64,000 nt of DNA. It comes from Mongoliibacter ruber. Lineage in GTDB: Bacteria; Bacteroidota; Bacteroidia; Cytophagales; Cyclobacteriaceae. A program made the translations under genes and the position numbers. Positions within the stretch are counted from its first letter, which is position 1; each line of letters begins with the position of its first letter. Under the pieces are notes generated by a model, which was given only the letters and a program-made list of their open reading frames with translations, made no database searches and was not told the DNA's origin. This document shows, in pieces, positions 9,413 to 18,179 of this stretch. The stretch is from positions 393,108 through 457,107 of the forward strand of contig NZ_PVTR01000001.1 in the NCBI RefSeq assembly GCF_003003005.1. Reading direction: 5' to 3'.

Positions 9413-10170
9413 TATTCTTGCTCATCGAGGAAACTGTCATCCCATAATTTTGCTATTCGAAATGTGATTACTGCACCTTCGCCATAATTACTTTTGGTTT
9501 TGATTTGAAGCCTGTAATTCTTTGTTTCCCCAATCCAGCGACAGCTGATTCTATTCCACCAAAAGCCATAGTGGGCACAGGTTTTTGAAATTCTGGCTTT
9601 GGAGTTGCCATAAGTACTGAGGGCTGTAGCATGCGTAAGAGCATATTTGCCTTTTTCTTTCTTTCCCGCATGTGCCATGATCTCAAAGCCCTGACAACCA
9701 TTTAGCTCTGTTATGACATCATGCCATTTACCATCTGCCGGCACTTTCCCTTTTTTATATACTCCTTCCCTACCCTGGGAAGCAATCAAACCAGCCACCT
9801 CAAGTTTTTGGCTCGGTCTGTTGGTTCCTATCCCTACAAATCCTCCTTGTTGAAAGAAAATCGTAGGGTCCTTTTCACCCTTTTGCTTCAGGATAATTCC
9901 TTTGGTTTCTCCCTGACCGTTTACCAGTATCCAACTTGCCTTTTTATCCTTAAGAGAATCATAAAAGCTCAATAGAATCTCTTCGTCACCCGCAGGAAAA
10001 ATCATTAATCCATCCTTATCATCCTTATTGATCCCATCATCCACTTTATTGAACATAGAATCAATCAGAATAGCAAAATGCTTTTCAGTCGGAAGCATGC
10101 CACTTCTAAAATATTTTTTAAGCTGTTCCCTGTCATTGATGACCAAGGTATTTTCATTTAATTCTTTCAT
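9412..10170 (-). CDS. Fibre-like / adhesin-type protein of the injection system
   Basis: A 252-aa protein. Residues about 1-60 form a helical, charged N-terminus (KKYFRSGMLPTEKHF) that I take as the particle-docking part. In the middle is FVGIGTNRPSQKLEVAG, the short motif found in phage tail fibres and trimeric surface fibres just before a shaft or head. The C-terminal about 110 residues form a compact, aromatic-rich domain with Cys, Trp and Tyr clusters (CAHYGFWWNRISCRW). I recall this domain as recurrent in Bacteroidota proteins but without known function. It lies between the two baseplate genes, the position of accessory or fibre genes in PVC-like loci, and no Pvc13-like long fibre is present in the window. 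A receptor-binding role is inference. A structural baseplate accessory is the alternative. Confidence 0.65.
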   Translation of the reverse strand: MKELNENTLVINDREQLKKYFRSGMLPTEKHFAILIDSMFNKVDDGINKDDKDGLMIFPAGDEEILLSFYDSLKDKKASWILVNGQGETKGIILKQKGEKDPTIFFQQGGFVGIGTNRPSQKLEVAGLIASQGREGVYKKGKVPADGKWHDVITELNGCQGFEIMAHAGKKEKGKYALTHATALSTYGNSKARISKTCAHYGFWWNRISCRWIGETKNYRLQIKTKSNYGEGAVITFRIAKLWDDSFLDEQE

Positions 10171-10194
10171 GTAACCGTTCTTCCTGAGAATATT

Positions 10195-13100
10195 TTAGGT
10201 TTTTTTGACTATAAAGTCCGCTTCGATGGAGAGGTCGCCAATACTGGATAGTTTTGGATCTGTCATCATTGACTCATTATTGATTTCAAGCTGGTGTGAA
10301 TCAGCTGATGTAAGGATCGCGTAAGGACTGACTGTTCTTAACATTTCGATCTGAAAATCAGGATTGGCTGTATCTATGATTTTGTAATTACCCTGAACTT
10401 CCACAATCTGTATGACAGAAAATCCCGTCACAAAATCGACATAAGACCTGGACTCGATAAAATTCTGAATTTCAGCTTTATATATAGCACTAACGAAACC
10501 TTTCCCTTTCTGAAAATCCATTGGATTGGGAGATAGGTAAGCGATGATTTCCTTTTCGAGGATATCCCTGTAATACCCTGATTGTTGGATGTTTTTGAAT
10601 TTTACATGGCCACGGACTTTGAGTTTTTCAAATACCGGATTGCAGACTTCCAGCCTGGTAAAAGGGGACACCGATTTCCGAAGGAAAAATTTGATTTCCT
10701 GCAGTAATTCAAAGGGTGCTCTGAATCCTTCCGATTTAAAGGTGTCATCCAAAGGTGCATTGGGAATAACCACTACCTGAATATTGCTATTTTTCACCAA
10801 GTGCTGTGCAAAATCACTTCTTCCATACACCATGACTCTTCCAATTTGAGGAAAGCGTTCAAGAACAAGCCTTTCCATATCCCAGGTACTTATTCCTCTT
10901 CCTCTATGCCTAAGGGTTTCACTGATGCGTATATTATCCTGTTTTTGGGATTTGGGCAAAGAAGGCGCATTCATATGGTAAGGGCCGATGACTTCATTTA
11001 AAGGTAAGTTACCATCTGCAAGCACTTGTAGATTGCCTCTCAGCTCTTCAAAATCCACTGCTGACCCTGCCTTATCATGCATTTGGCTAATCCATGTGGC
11101 ATTGGTAAAGATGGATATCAGCCTGCTGTTGATATCATGGTTACCCGAATAGGAAATCCTGATCCAAAATTGGTTTTCGGGTAGTCTTGTATTGTTCAAT
11201 TCCAGCACTTCAGGAAGTTTGAACTTCACTATTCCCGACTGAAGCATCCCAAATGTGGAATCCTCCATCAGCAAATTCCCGAGGGGAAGCCACTGATTCT
11301 TTTCCATATATTCCCATTTGATCTTAGGCGGGTGTGTAATGGTATGAATAAAGTATGCTGGATAGAGTTTAAAGCCCAGGTTGACCACTTGATTTTCTTT
11401 TAGCTCAGACAAGCCAACTATCAAATTGCCGTTTCCTTCAAGTTGGGGAAGCAAGTAGGTTGCTGTCAATCCAGGGTTGGGATATACACACTGCTGCCCA
11501 AAAGGATAAAGGTGAAATACCTTAATACTCCCGCCATTTTCGCTGCCTTTTCTGATTAGGTTTTCTTTGGTTTGGTTGCTGTAGCTGCACACTATTTTTT
11601 CAAGCTGTGGCGTATAAGGTGCCCTTGGAAGTGCTTTCTGTCTTTTGGGAAATCTGCTATTATAAAAGGAAACATCTGCATACAATTGAGTGTAATGCTC
11701 ATGGCCAAATGCAAAGGGGGAGGGTTCTGAAAGTTTGAGGGAAAGGAAAGGATCCTCTTCTAGTTCAAGAGAGTGATTTACCGGATTCTTAAGGATATTG
11801 ATATCCACAAGGTCAAGGTTTAACTTCAACTCCCTGTAGTTTTTGAGGTAGACTTCTCCGGCTTTCTGAACGGTCTCGAATAACTGTACTTCTTGTGCCA
11901 CAGCATGGCCTGCCTGTTTGCTTTGATGAGCCTTCGACTTAAGAGATAGCATACCCTTAAAACTATTGTTATCAATAGTACCTGGGTATACTTTATACAA
12001 TTCTTTGAAGCCTGATGCTTCTTCAGGCAAACCAATCCAATCCAGCCTTAAGGACAAAGAGGATAGATACTTGTTTAAAATCAAAGGGTTTTTGAGGTTG
12101 AAATAGGAATCCTTTGTCGGATTGGATCCAAAAGGCAAAAAAGGGTTACCTGTATCAAGCTTACCTATCTGATTGCTGCATTCAAAACCAGCATTTACAT
12201 CTTTTGACTGTGTAAGGATCTCTATTTCTATGATTTCCAACACTTTCAACAACCTATAAGGAGGATAATGGGCATAGGAGTTTAACATGAAACGGATACA
12301 AGGCCATTCTGTATCCAAACTCCCCTCATGGATTTCTGAATCAAAGGGAACGGGCATTTCCGATGATCCTTCAGGTTCGAGTTTGAAGACAATTTTATTT
12401 TGGGTATCAAAAAAATTGACTGCCAGAAAATTGAGTCGCTGCCATCCTTTGATACCTGAAATGTCTACAAAAAAGGCATCATTGAGCAATAAGTGGGCAA
12501 AATCCCTATACTCGTTGGTATGTATCTCAGTCAACTTGTCGCCGCTGGCTTTCTTTTTTTCACCAAGTAGTTCAGCTACCAAGTTTCTGAACTTTTTGAA
12601 AGAGGACTCATTCAATTCAAATGAAATTTCAATGTGTACTTCTCCATTTTCCAACAAAAGGGCAGGTGAACTGACAATAAACCCGAGCTTACTTGTTTTC
12701 ATTGTCCTCCGGTTCAGTCCTTTGAGGTTTTGGTTTTCTCCTAATAATGCTGGAAAGTCCATTTTGGAATTTCCATGAAATGCAATATCATGAAGGGCTT
12801 CACCTTGATACAATTCCGCTTCATAAATCCAGTTAAGTGCAAGACGATCAACTTTATAGCCTGTAGAGAATGGGAAATCGTTACTTATATATAAGGATTT
12901 AAGTGATGATATTTTGGCTTGGGAAAGCTCTGTTTGAAACTGGTTTTGAAAAGGAATTGTCTTTTTTGAGGGAAAAACCAGCGTGAATCCTGAATTTTCC
13001 TCCAACAAAAGTTTTCCTGGTTTGGGAACCAACCCCACCAACAAGCTAATCCGACCAGGTAAAGGCACAACCTGATTCAGGATTCGACGGTAATAAAAAT

Positions 13101-13812
13101 CCAGGTGTTTTCCTGTCAGCTCATTGAGGTCTTTTTGGATTTCAACAAAAAGCTTTAGGGCTGACAAAAGAAGACCGATATGTGGCTGATGCTTGCCAGA
13201 AGCCATATCCATCAAGTCATCAAAGCTTCTATGTGCCTGATCTACAATAAAGACAAGATTCTTATAAGAAACTTTAAAGGCTTCTGCAATATTGATATGG
13301 GTATCTTTGCCAGATTCGTCTGCTTTGATATGTTGAAAGTCAGATGCCTTGTGCTTATGTTGAAATTGAAGGGTACTTTTAATTATTGGCTCTAAAAACC
13401 TTCTACTGTTTATGATTTCATTGAGCAAGGGGCCTGCATAATTACAATCCATGAAAAGATCTTCCCATTTGTAAATATTCTTGATCATGGAAAGCAGGTT
13501 ATCTGCCATTCCTTCTCTAAATTTTTTATTCCCTTTTGGGTTATTTTCTGCTTTGGAGGCCAGGTCATCCTGTCTAATCTTGTAGCTTTCCAGAGAAGTG
13601 GAAGCGATCATACCTGTGATGAAAATCGGGTCATTTAGTAAAAATGGCTTCCAATTGCCTAGAGGTTTGTTGTGAAAATCAAAATAAGAAACTGATTTAG
13701 CGTAAGAAAGCGTGAATTGAACCAATTCTAACAAGTTCCTTTCATCCGGAACCACATAATGCGGTTCCAGTTCCTGGATCATTCTTTCAGACTGGGTAAT
13801 TCCATTTTTCAT
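10195..13812 (-). CDS. Baseplate J-like protein (Pvc11-like wedge component)
   Basis: A 1205-aa protein without signal peptide or membrane segments. The C-terminal third (about 960-1190) carries the baseplate J-like pattern. It starts at ISETLRHRGRGISTWDMERL, continues through FPQIGRVMVYGRSDF and a conserved proline-rich strand (VVVIPNAPLDD), and ends in the C-terminal domain around RLEVCNPVFEKLKVRGHVKF. The N-terminal two thirds are large insert domains typical of eCIS versions, which are longer than phage gpJ. In the assembled particle this protein forms the wedge ring that links spike and sheath. Gene order (gp25-like, then J-like, then second wedge protein) matches PVC. It begins 22 nt after the gp25-like stop and ends 24 nt before the fibre-like gene. 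Confidence 0.85.
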   Translation of the reverse strand: MKNGITQSERMIQELEPHYVVPDERNLLELVQFTLSYAKSVSYFDFHNKPLGNWKPFLLNDPIFITGMIASTSLESYKIRQDDLASKAENNPKGNKKFREGMADNLLSMIKNIYKWEDLFMDCNYAGPLLNEIINSRRFLEPIIKSTLQFQHKHKASDFQHIKADESGKDTHINIAEAFKVSYKNLVFIVDQAHRSFDDLMDMASGKHQPHIGLLLSALKLFVEIQKDLNELTGKHLDFYYRRILNQVVPLPGRISLLVGLVPKPGKLLLEENSGFTLVFPSKKTIPFQNQFQTELSQAKISSLKSLYISNDFPFSTGYKVDRLALNWIYEAELYQGEALHDIAFHGNSKMDFPALLGENQNLKGLNRRTMKTSKLGFIVSSPALLLENGEVHIEISFELNESSFKKFRNLVAELLGEKKKASGDKLTEIHTNEYRDFAHLLLNDAFFVDISGIKGWQRLNFLAVNFFDTQNKIVFKLEPEGSSEMPVPFDSEIHEGSLDTEWPCIRFMLNSYAHYPPYRLLKVLEIIEIEILTQSKDVNAGFECSNQIGKLDTGNPFLPFGSNPTKDSYFNLKNPLILNKYLSSLSLRLDWIGLPEEASGFKELYKVYPGTIDNNSFKGMLSLKSKAHQSKQAGHAVAQEVQLFETVQKAGEVYLKNYRELKLNLDLVDINILKNPVNHSLELEEDPFLSLKLSEPSPFAFGHEHYTQLYADVSFYNSRFPKRQKALPRAPYTPQLEKIVCSYSNQTKENLIRKGSENGGSIKVFHLYPFGQQCVYPNPGLTATYLLPQLEGNGNLIVGLSELKENQVVNLGFKLYPAYFIHTITHPPKIKWEYMEKNQWLPLGNLLMEDSTFGMLQSGIVKFKLPEVLELNNTRLPENQFWIRISYSGNHDINSRLISIFTNATWISQMHDKAGSAVDFEELRGNLQVLADGNLPLNEVIGPYHMNAPSLPKSQKQDNIRISETLRHRGRGISTWDMERLVLERFPQIGRVMVYGRSDFAQHLVKNSNIQVVVIPNAPLDDTFKSEGFRAPFELLQEIKFFLRKSVSPFTRLEVCNPVFEKLKVRGHVKFKNIQQSGYYRDILEKEIIAYLSPNPMDFQKGKGFVSAIYKAEIQNFIESRSYVDFVTGFSVIQIVEVQGNYKIIDTANPDFQIEMLRTVSPYAILTSADSHQLEINNESMMTDPKLSSIGDLSIEADFIVKKT

Positions 13813-13834
13813 AATTGATCAATTCGCGCCATTA

Positions 13835-14248
13835 TCAAAGGTTGGTACCTTCATTTAAATAAAAAGGATACACCATATTACTTCTTGAATTGGTGATGAT
13901 CACTGTGTAGTCGATATCGATAAGAAGTATCCCATCATCGAGCTTTCTTTTTCCAAATTTGATTTCCTCTACTTTAATCCTAGGTTCAAAATACAGTAAA
14001 GCATCATAAATGGTATCTCTCAAAAGCGTCATGTAGGTCGGATCAGATGTTTCAAATACAAAGCTGAGCATATCACAACCGAATTTTGGTTCCATAACCC
14101 TTTCAGTCGGTATGGTTCCCATAATGATCCTTATGCTTTGTTGAATATCTGTTTCGGCAGATGCCATTTCTGCCATCTTGGACTCAACATCAAATGAAGG
14201 TGGAAATGACCATCCTTTTCCGAGGAAATTATTTGAAATTTCATCCAT
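13835..14248 (-). CDS. gp25-like baseplate protein (Pvc9-like)
   Basis: A 137-aa protein of the gp25 / lysozyme-like baseplate family. The conserved core is visible: an N-terminal Gly-Trp-Ser-Phe-Pro segment, a helix with IQQSIRIIMGTIPTERVMEP, then FGCDMLSFVFE and the C-terminal strands. The EPR-type motif seen in T4 gp25 appears as EPRIKVEEIKF. The frame extends upstream to a TTG, but I start at the ATG at 14248. It is preceded by a clear GGAGG at the right distance and leaves a 1-nt gap after the PAAR stop. The length is normal for the family. The protein initiates sheath polymerisation at the baseplate in related systems. Confidence 0.9.
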   Translation of the reverse strand: MDEISNNFLGKGWSFPPSFDVESKMAEMASAETDIQQSIRIIMGTIPTERVMEPKFGCDMLSFVFETSDPTYMTLLRDTIYDALLYFEPRIKVEEIKFGKRKLDDGILLIDIDYTVIITNSRSNMVYPFYLNEGTNL

Positions 14249-14249
14249 A

Positions 14250-14549
14250 TCAACCTCCAATCATTACAGTGGGACATCCCAATACGATAGAGCCACCATG
14301 TGCTGTGGTATCGCCCATCCGTGCAGCTGGTTTCCCTCCAATCATCACTGTAGCGGATCCCTTTATAATAGAATCAGGAGGCCCCACACAGACGCATGAG
14401 TCTCCCAGTACAGCGGCGGGAAGTTTTCCTATTAACACAGTGGGTGCCCCTGGCCCAATCACAGGACCTCCCACGTGGGGAATCGGGGGAAGCCCCGGGG
14501 TTTGCATGGGGCATGTATGCATATCAGTCAATCTTGCGGCTAGTGGCAT
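14250..14549 (-). CDS. PAAR-domain spike tip protein (Pvc10-like)
   Basis: A 99-aa protein consisting only of a PAAR-like domain. It shows the expected repeats of small residues with AARLTDMHTCPM at the start, PxxxGGPVIGPGAPTVLI, then ARMGDTTAHGGSI and CPTVMIGG at the end. His and Cys residues (H12, C14, H around 83, C around 92) are placed to bind the metal ion at the tip of the cone (family knowledge). It directly follows the spike gene by 7 nt and should cap the VgrG-like trimer. There is no C-terminal extension, so it carries no fused effector. Confidence 0.9.
   Translation of the reverse strand: MPLAARLTDMHTCPMQTPGLPPIPHVGGPVIGPGAPTVLIGKLPAAVLGDSCVCVGPPDSIIKGSATVMIGGKPAARMGDTTAHGGSIVLGCPTVMIGG
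14254..14258 (-). promoter_or_regulatory. Strong Shine-Dalgarno site (GGAGG) for the gp25-like gene
   Basis: On the minus strand GGAGG lies 5 nt before the ATG at 14248, inside the last codons of the PAAR gene. It decides the start against the upstream TTG. Bacteroidota seldom use such a strong site. Confidence 0.7.
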
Positions 14550-14556
14550 AGTTTTC

Positions 14557-16356
14557 TTAATTTATCATGACCATTGCCCCTTTTAGGGTGGTCTGTCCTG
14601 CGGCAGAAAATTCAGCTGAGGCATTTCCTGCAGCTTTCATGGCAACTTGTGCTTCCAGCGAAACATTCAAGCCTTTTCCCTCGAGGTCTCCACCAGATGC
14701 TGCCATCTCAATACCTGAGACTGCCTTAAGGCTGATTTTACCCTTTGCATCCAGTACAATATTTTTGGGGCTGGAGAGTTTGATACCGTCTTTGTTGAGA
14801 ATGGCCTCGTTCGAATTCATATCCTTCACTGAAACCTGCTTTTCCTTATCATCTAAGATGACAGTATTGCCTCCAGGGGTTTTTATCGTGAAGATTTTGT
14901 CTTTATCATTAAAGATTATAGCCAGGCCTGATTTGGTGTGGATTGCTTTTTTGGTGTTTTCTGCATCTGTTTCAAACTTAGGCTTTTGCTTGGAGCTGTA
15001 GATACTACCTGTAATGACAGGGAAACGTGGATCGCCATTAATAAAGGTGACCAATACTTCGTCTCCTATTTCGGGAAAGAAGAAAAATCCGGCTTGATCT
15101 GAAGCATAGTTAAAAGCTATCCTAGCCCACAGCTCATTTGAATTACTTGTATTTTGAAATGCACCAAGTTCGATCAAAACCCGGTATTCTCCATCGGGAT
15201 CTTGATGGATTTTTTTGACTTTAGCGATTTGACTACCTTTTGTTGCAGGAAGCAGACCCAATGCACCTACTTCTTCTACATCATTGAGCGTAGAATGCCA
15301 TCGGGGATTGAGTCCAACAAAAACAGTTGTTTTCCAATCGCCCTCTGAGAATTCTTGTTCAATTTTTGAAATGAAAGCATTTCCCTCATACCTTTCCCCA
15401 AAGCTTTTGAGTCCAACAAGTTCACCCGGCTTGAGTTGGGAAGTCCCTGCAATAATGATTTTCCCTTGTATTTTGGTAAGCGAGGACTTGCTGATCCAAC
15501 TTTTGGAAAATGCATTTAATTCGTCGGCAGAAAGTGGTGCCGAAGTAAATTTATTGAGCGAGGGTACTGCAAGATTGCCTGCTATCTTCTGAGCTGTCAG
15601 GTTTCCAAATGTGGCGGGGTCTACCATATTGGCACTGACCTTTGTAGTTACCTGGTTTTTAGGATTCCAACTGGTGAAATTAAATTCTGAGTAGGTGTTT
15701 TCTCCATTGATTTCCAAATCTACCTCCAAGGCAGAAACATCTGCTTGAATTGTGAATTTCGGGTTTTCGGAAAGGTTAAAAGCCTTTATTTTAACTTTAT
15801 TTTCATCTGTAGTCACAAAAAGGTTATTGGCTTCGGCTCTGATGACAATGTAATCCCAGTCTGAGGTATTGTACTGAAAAAGAGGATAATTAAACTTTTT
15901 TGTGCTTTCTATCTCAGCACTTAATCCAGCATCGGAAACGAGTTTACTGAAAAGGTCATCATCTTTGGCGTCAGACATGACGGTATTGGACCTTGATTTG
16001 GTAAGCTTGAACGATTTGTCTTTACAGGAAACTTGCAAAAAAGAGGTATTACGACGCACAATCATTCTTTGTGCAATGATGACTCCTTTAAACACTGTTT
16101 TTCTGTCATCTCCATATCCAAGACTGATAGTAATTTCATTTCCTGGTATAAAGTCAGAAGAGGCGCTATTAGAAAAGGGTTCATTTTCAAGTCCAAAGGC
16201 ACCACCATCCGAAATTTTAAGGTTGGCTGAAGCGATCCTGTTCACTTCAAGGCTGACAGACAGAGAAATGATTTCTATTGCCCCTGACAATACTTTGCCA
16301 TTGATGGATACTTCAAAAGACACAGGTAAATCATTTACCTTCAGTATTTCAGCCAT
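14557..16356 (-). CDS. VgrG-like spike protein (Pvc8-like)
   Basis: A 599-aa protein with the standard spike layout. Residues about 1-350 are the gp27-like (phage late control D) part. Residues about 372-455 are a gp5-like OB fold with the typical WARIAFNYASDQAGFFFFPEIGDEVLV core. After about 480 comes a repetitive beta-strand needle rich in Gly, Ala, Ser and Lys, ending in MVMIN. There is no toxin extension after the needle. It sits between the LysM protein (6-nt gap) and the PAAR tip (7-nt gap), as in PVC. A trimer forms the central spike to which the inner tube attaches. Confidence 0.9.
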   Translation of the reverse strand: MAEILKVNDLPVSFEVSINGKVLSGAIEIISLSVSLEVNRIASANLKISDGGAFGLENEPFSNSASSDFIPGNEITISLGYGDDRKTVFKGVIIAQRMIVRRNTSFLQVSCKDKSFKLTKSRSNTVMSDAKDDDLFSKLVSDAGLSAEIESTKKFNYPLFQYNTSDWDYIVIRAEANNLFVTTDENKVKIKAFNLSENPKFTIQADVSALEVDLEINGENTYSEFNFTSWNPKNQVTTKVSANMVDPATFGNLTAQKIAGNLAVPSLNKFTSAPLSADELNAFSKSWISKSSLTKIQGKIIIAGTSQLKPGELVGLKSFGERYEGNAFISKIEQEFSEGDWKTTVFVGLNPRWHSTLNDVEEVGALGLLPATKGSQIAKVKKIHQDPDGEYRVLIELGAFQNTSNSNELWARIAFNYASDQAGFFFFPEIGDEVLVTFINGDPRFPVITGSIYSSKQKPKFETDAENTKKAIHTKSGLAIIFNDKDKIFTIKTPGGNTVILDDKEKQVSVKDMNSNEAILNKDGIKLSSPKNIVLDAKGKISLKAVSGIEMAASGGDLEGKGLNVSLEAQVAMKAAGNASAEFSAAGQTTLKGAMVMIN

Positions 16357-16362
16357 AAGAAA

Positions 16363-17025
16363 TTAAATTAAAGGGGGAAATATAAGCTGGTCACCGGGGC
16401 TGATCGAACGGATTTGATCTAATCCGTTGTATTGTGCCACTTGAATGAAATACTTGCTATCTCCATATATTTTAAAACACATGGCAGGCAAGGTGTCACC
16501 CGCTTTTACCATGCGGATATGGGTCAGATCAGAAGAATTTCTTCGTTCCTCAAGGGCTTTCTTTTTGACAGGCACTGACCTGACAAATGAGGCTTTGACT
16601 TCAGCCCGCATTGGGGTGCCATCAAGATCCATCATAGTAATTTGAACGTCCCAACTTTTAAGACGTCCTTCAAACAGGGATTGCGTTCCCCATATGATCT
16701 TTATATAATTGGGCTCATGGATATCGCCATTGTAGGAATAAATCAAGCCTTTCAATTTATCCATTTGCCGGTCCACAGGTTCGAGTGTAATTACTCCCGT
16801 ACTGTCGAAGAAAAAATCCATTTGAAAATTATTCGAACCAGCTCCGCGAAATTTAACAGTTTCGGCAGAACTCCCAACCGGTGAAGAATTGGTGGAATAC
16901 CTCAGTTCGGACTTTGAATTATACTTTTCGGGGTTGATCAGCACATCATAATCTCCCACTTTGTCAGAGAAATCGGGCTTTTTATATGCTACTAGTTTTA
17001 CTTTGGTCAGTTTTCCAGTATCCAT
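16363..17025 (-). CDS. LysM-containing baseplate hub/tube-adaptor protein (Pvc7-like)
   Basis: A 220-aa protein. Residues about 1-150 are the conserved eCIS N-terminal domain (VLINPEKYNSK, FRGAGSNNFQMDFFFDSTG). The last about 50 residues form a LysM domain starting at HIRMVKAGDTLPAMCFKIYG and ending GDQLIFPPLI. In PVC/AFP particles the equivalent protein (like T4 gp53 in its LysM part) joins hub, tube and wedges inside the particle, so the LysM domain here is structural rather than wall-binding. It starts 1 nt after the Pvc6-like gene. Confidence 0.88.
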   Translation of the reverse strand: MDTGKLTKVKLVAYKKPDFSDKVGDYDVLINPEKYNSKSELRYSTNSSPVGSSAETVKFRGAGSNNFQMDFFFDSTGVITLEPVDRQMDKLKGLIYSYNGDIHEPNYIKIIWGTQSLFEGRLKSWDVQITMMDLDGTPMRAEVKASFVRSVPVKKKALEERRNSSDLTHIRMVKAGDTLPAMCFKIYGDSKYFIQVAQYNGLDQIRSISPGDQLIFPPLI

Positions 17026-17026
17026 A

Positions 17027-17212
17027 TCAGCGGGTTGAAGTTTTTTCGATCAATTCAAGCATCTTTTCTTGATACTCTTTTTCAATTTCTCTTTTGGTCT
17101 CCTCGATCAACTGAATGAGAGCCTCCTGATTGGGGTGCTCCTCTTTGCTGTAATGGGAATTATCCTCAATCACTTCGCCACGGATCACCAACTGCTTAAT
17201 GATTAGCGTCAT
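17027..17212 (-). CDS. Small Pvc6-like protein (DUF5908 type)
   Basis: A 61-aa protein: a short N-terminal strand segment MTLIIKQLVIRGEVIED followed by a charged helix rich in Glu and Lys. Size, the opening (xIKQLVIRxxV) and position between the second tube gene and the LysM gene match the small Pvc6/DUF5908 proteins of eCIS loci, whose function is not settled. Gaps of 1 nt on both sides leave no room for its own promoter. Confidence 0.8.
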   Translation of the reverse strand: MTLIIKQLVIRGEVIEDNSHYSKEEHPNQEALIQLIEETKREIEKEYQEKMLELIEKTSTR

Positions 17213-17213
17213 T

Positions 17214-17672
17214 CTAACTGTCTTTTTTAAAGGATTTGTATTTTAAGGTTAAGGTTTCAATGGCGAGTTCGTTTTTCGTACTGGATAATGAGGACAATTC
17301 CCAAGACATGGGAATGGCCTGAAACACCGTCCAAGAAGTCATGGCCTTTCCATCAGGCCCAAGAAGGAAAACCTGAAAGTCTAAAGGCTTGAATTTAAAA
17401 TTTTCCAAAGCGTTCCTGCACCATTGGTCTAGGCTTGAATTTTTGATCAGACAACGTTTGAGTACCAGATCACTGTACTGGGAAGATGAAGGGAGGTAAT
17501 GAATACGGGTATTCTCCCCCCCTTCTCTTTTCTCAGTGACTTTAACGGTAACCTTCAAGCCAGTAACTTCCTGGAAACTGCTGTCCATTTCTGGAAATTC
17601 TTTGAATTTCACTTTAAAATAGAATGCTGTTGGTGGAGCATAGCTGTCCTGAAAGAAACTGTTTTCTCCCAT
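17214..17672 (-). CDS. Inner tube protein 2 (Pvc5-like, Hcp fold)
   Basis: A 152-aa protein of the phage tail tube / Hcp-like class. Motifs: FYFKVKFKEFPEMDSSFQEVTGLKV at the N-terminus (longer than needed for recognition), YLPSSSQYSDLVLKRCLI in the middle, and SWTVFQAIPMSWELSSLSS near the end. In PVC two tube paralogues exist, Pvc1 for the bulk tube and Pvc5 at the baseplate side. By order this gene is the Pvc5 counterpart, forming the layer next to the hub (inference from position). It starts 5 nt after tube gene 1. Confidence 0.88.
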   Translation of the reverse strand: MGENSFFQDSYAPPTAFYFKVKFKEFPEMDSSFQEVTGLKVTVKVTEKREGGENTRIHYLPSSSQYSDLVLKRCLIKNSSLDQWCRNALENFKFKPLDFQVFLLGPDGKAMTSWTVFQAIPMSWELSSLSSTKNELAIETLTLKYKSFKKDS

Positions 17673-17677
17673 TAGAA

Positions 17678-18130
17678 TTAACCGTTGGTTATGGTCAAGC
17701 CTTCATGTGAAATCTCAATGCTTTCTACGGCCACTTCATTGGCATCAGACTTCAAGTCTGTTGAGCTGATTTTTGAAGGCCAGGCATTGTTTAATGTCCA
17801 AGTCATAGTAGGTGAACCAGACTCATCCAATAATTTGATCACCACATTTTGCCTTTCTATGGTATTCATTTTTATTTGATTGTACCAATCCCAGAAAGCA
17901 TTGTCATTAACAAAAACGCCCTTCTTCATAGTAACATGGCTGTTTTTAATGATCCCAGGCATATTAATCGTAGAAAATACAGGGCTATTGCCGTGTCTGT
18001 ATTCAATTGGCTGTGCTTCTATTTCAAGGCCACTGACTTCCTGGAAAGGAATATCCGTAGTACTTCCCCAGTCTACTGAAAAGTAAAACTTGGGTAAGGG
18101 CCAATTACTGTCTTGTGCTTCTCCTGCCAT
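17678..18130 (-). CDS. Inner tube protein 1 (Pvc1-like, Hcp fold)
   Basis: A 150-aa tube protein related to its neighbour. It has FYFSVDWG at the N-terminus, FQEVSGLEIEAQPIEYRHGN, then the conserved loop MPGIIKNSHVTMKKGVF and the closing TWTLNNAWPSKISSTDL. As the first tube gene after the sheath it is the likely bulk tube subunit, forming stacked hexamers through which cargo passes. The 49-nt gap from the sheath gene is the longest in this part of the operon. Confidence 0.9.
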   Translation of the reverse strand: MAGEAQDSNWPLPKFYFSVDWGSTTDIPFQEVSGLEIEAQPIEYRHGNSPVFSTINMPGIIKNSHVTMKKGVFVNDNAFWDWYNQIKMNTIERQNVVIKLLDESGSPTMTWTLNNAWPSKISSTDLKSDANEVAVESIEISHEGLTITNG

Positions 18131-18179
18131 GATATTATGTATTTAATATTTTAGAATTTTTTAATTGAATTTGAACTGA

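Noticed and set aside
12287-12778. 163-codon plus-strand frame
   Set aside because: It lies wholly antisense to the baseplate J-like gene, is Ser/Phe/Leu-rich as expected of a shadow, and has no family features.
15902-16366. 154-codon plus-strand frame
   Set aside because: Antisense to the well-recognised spike gene.
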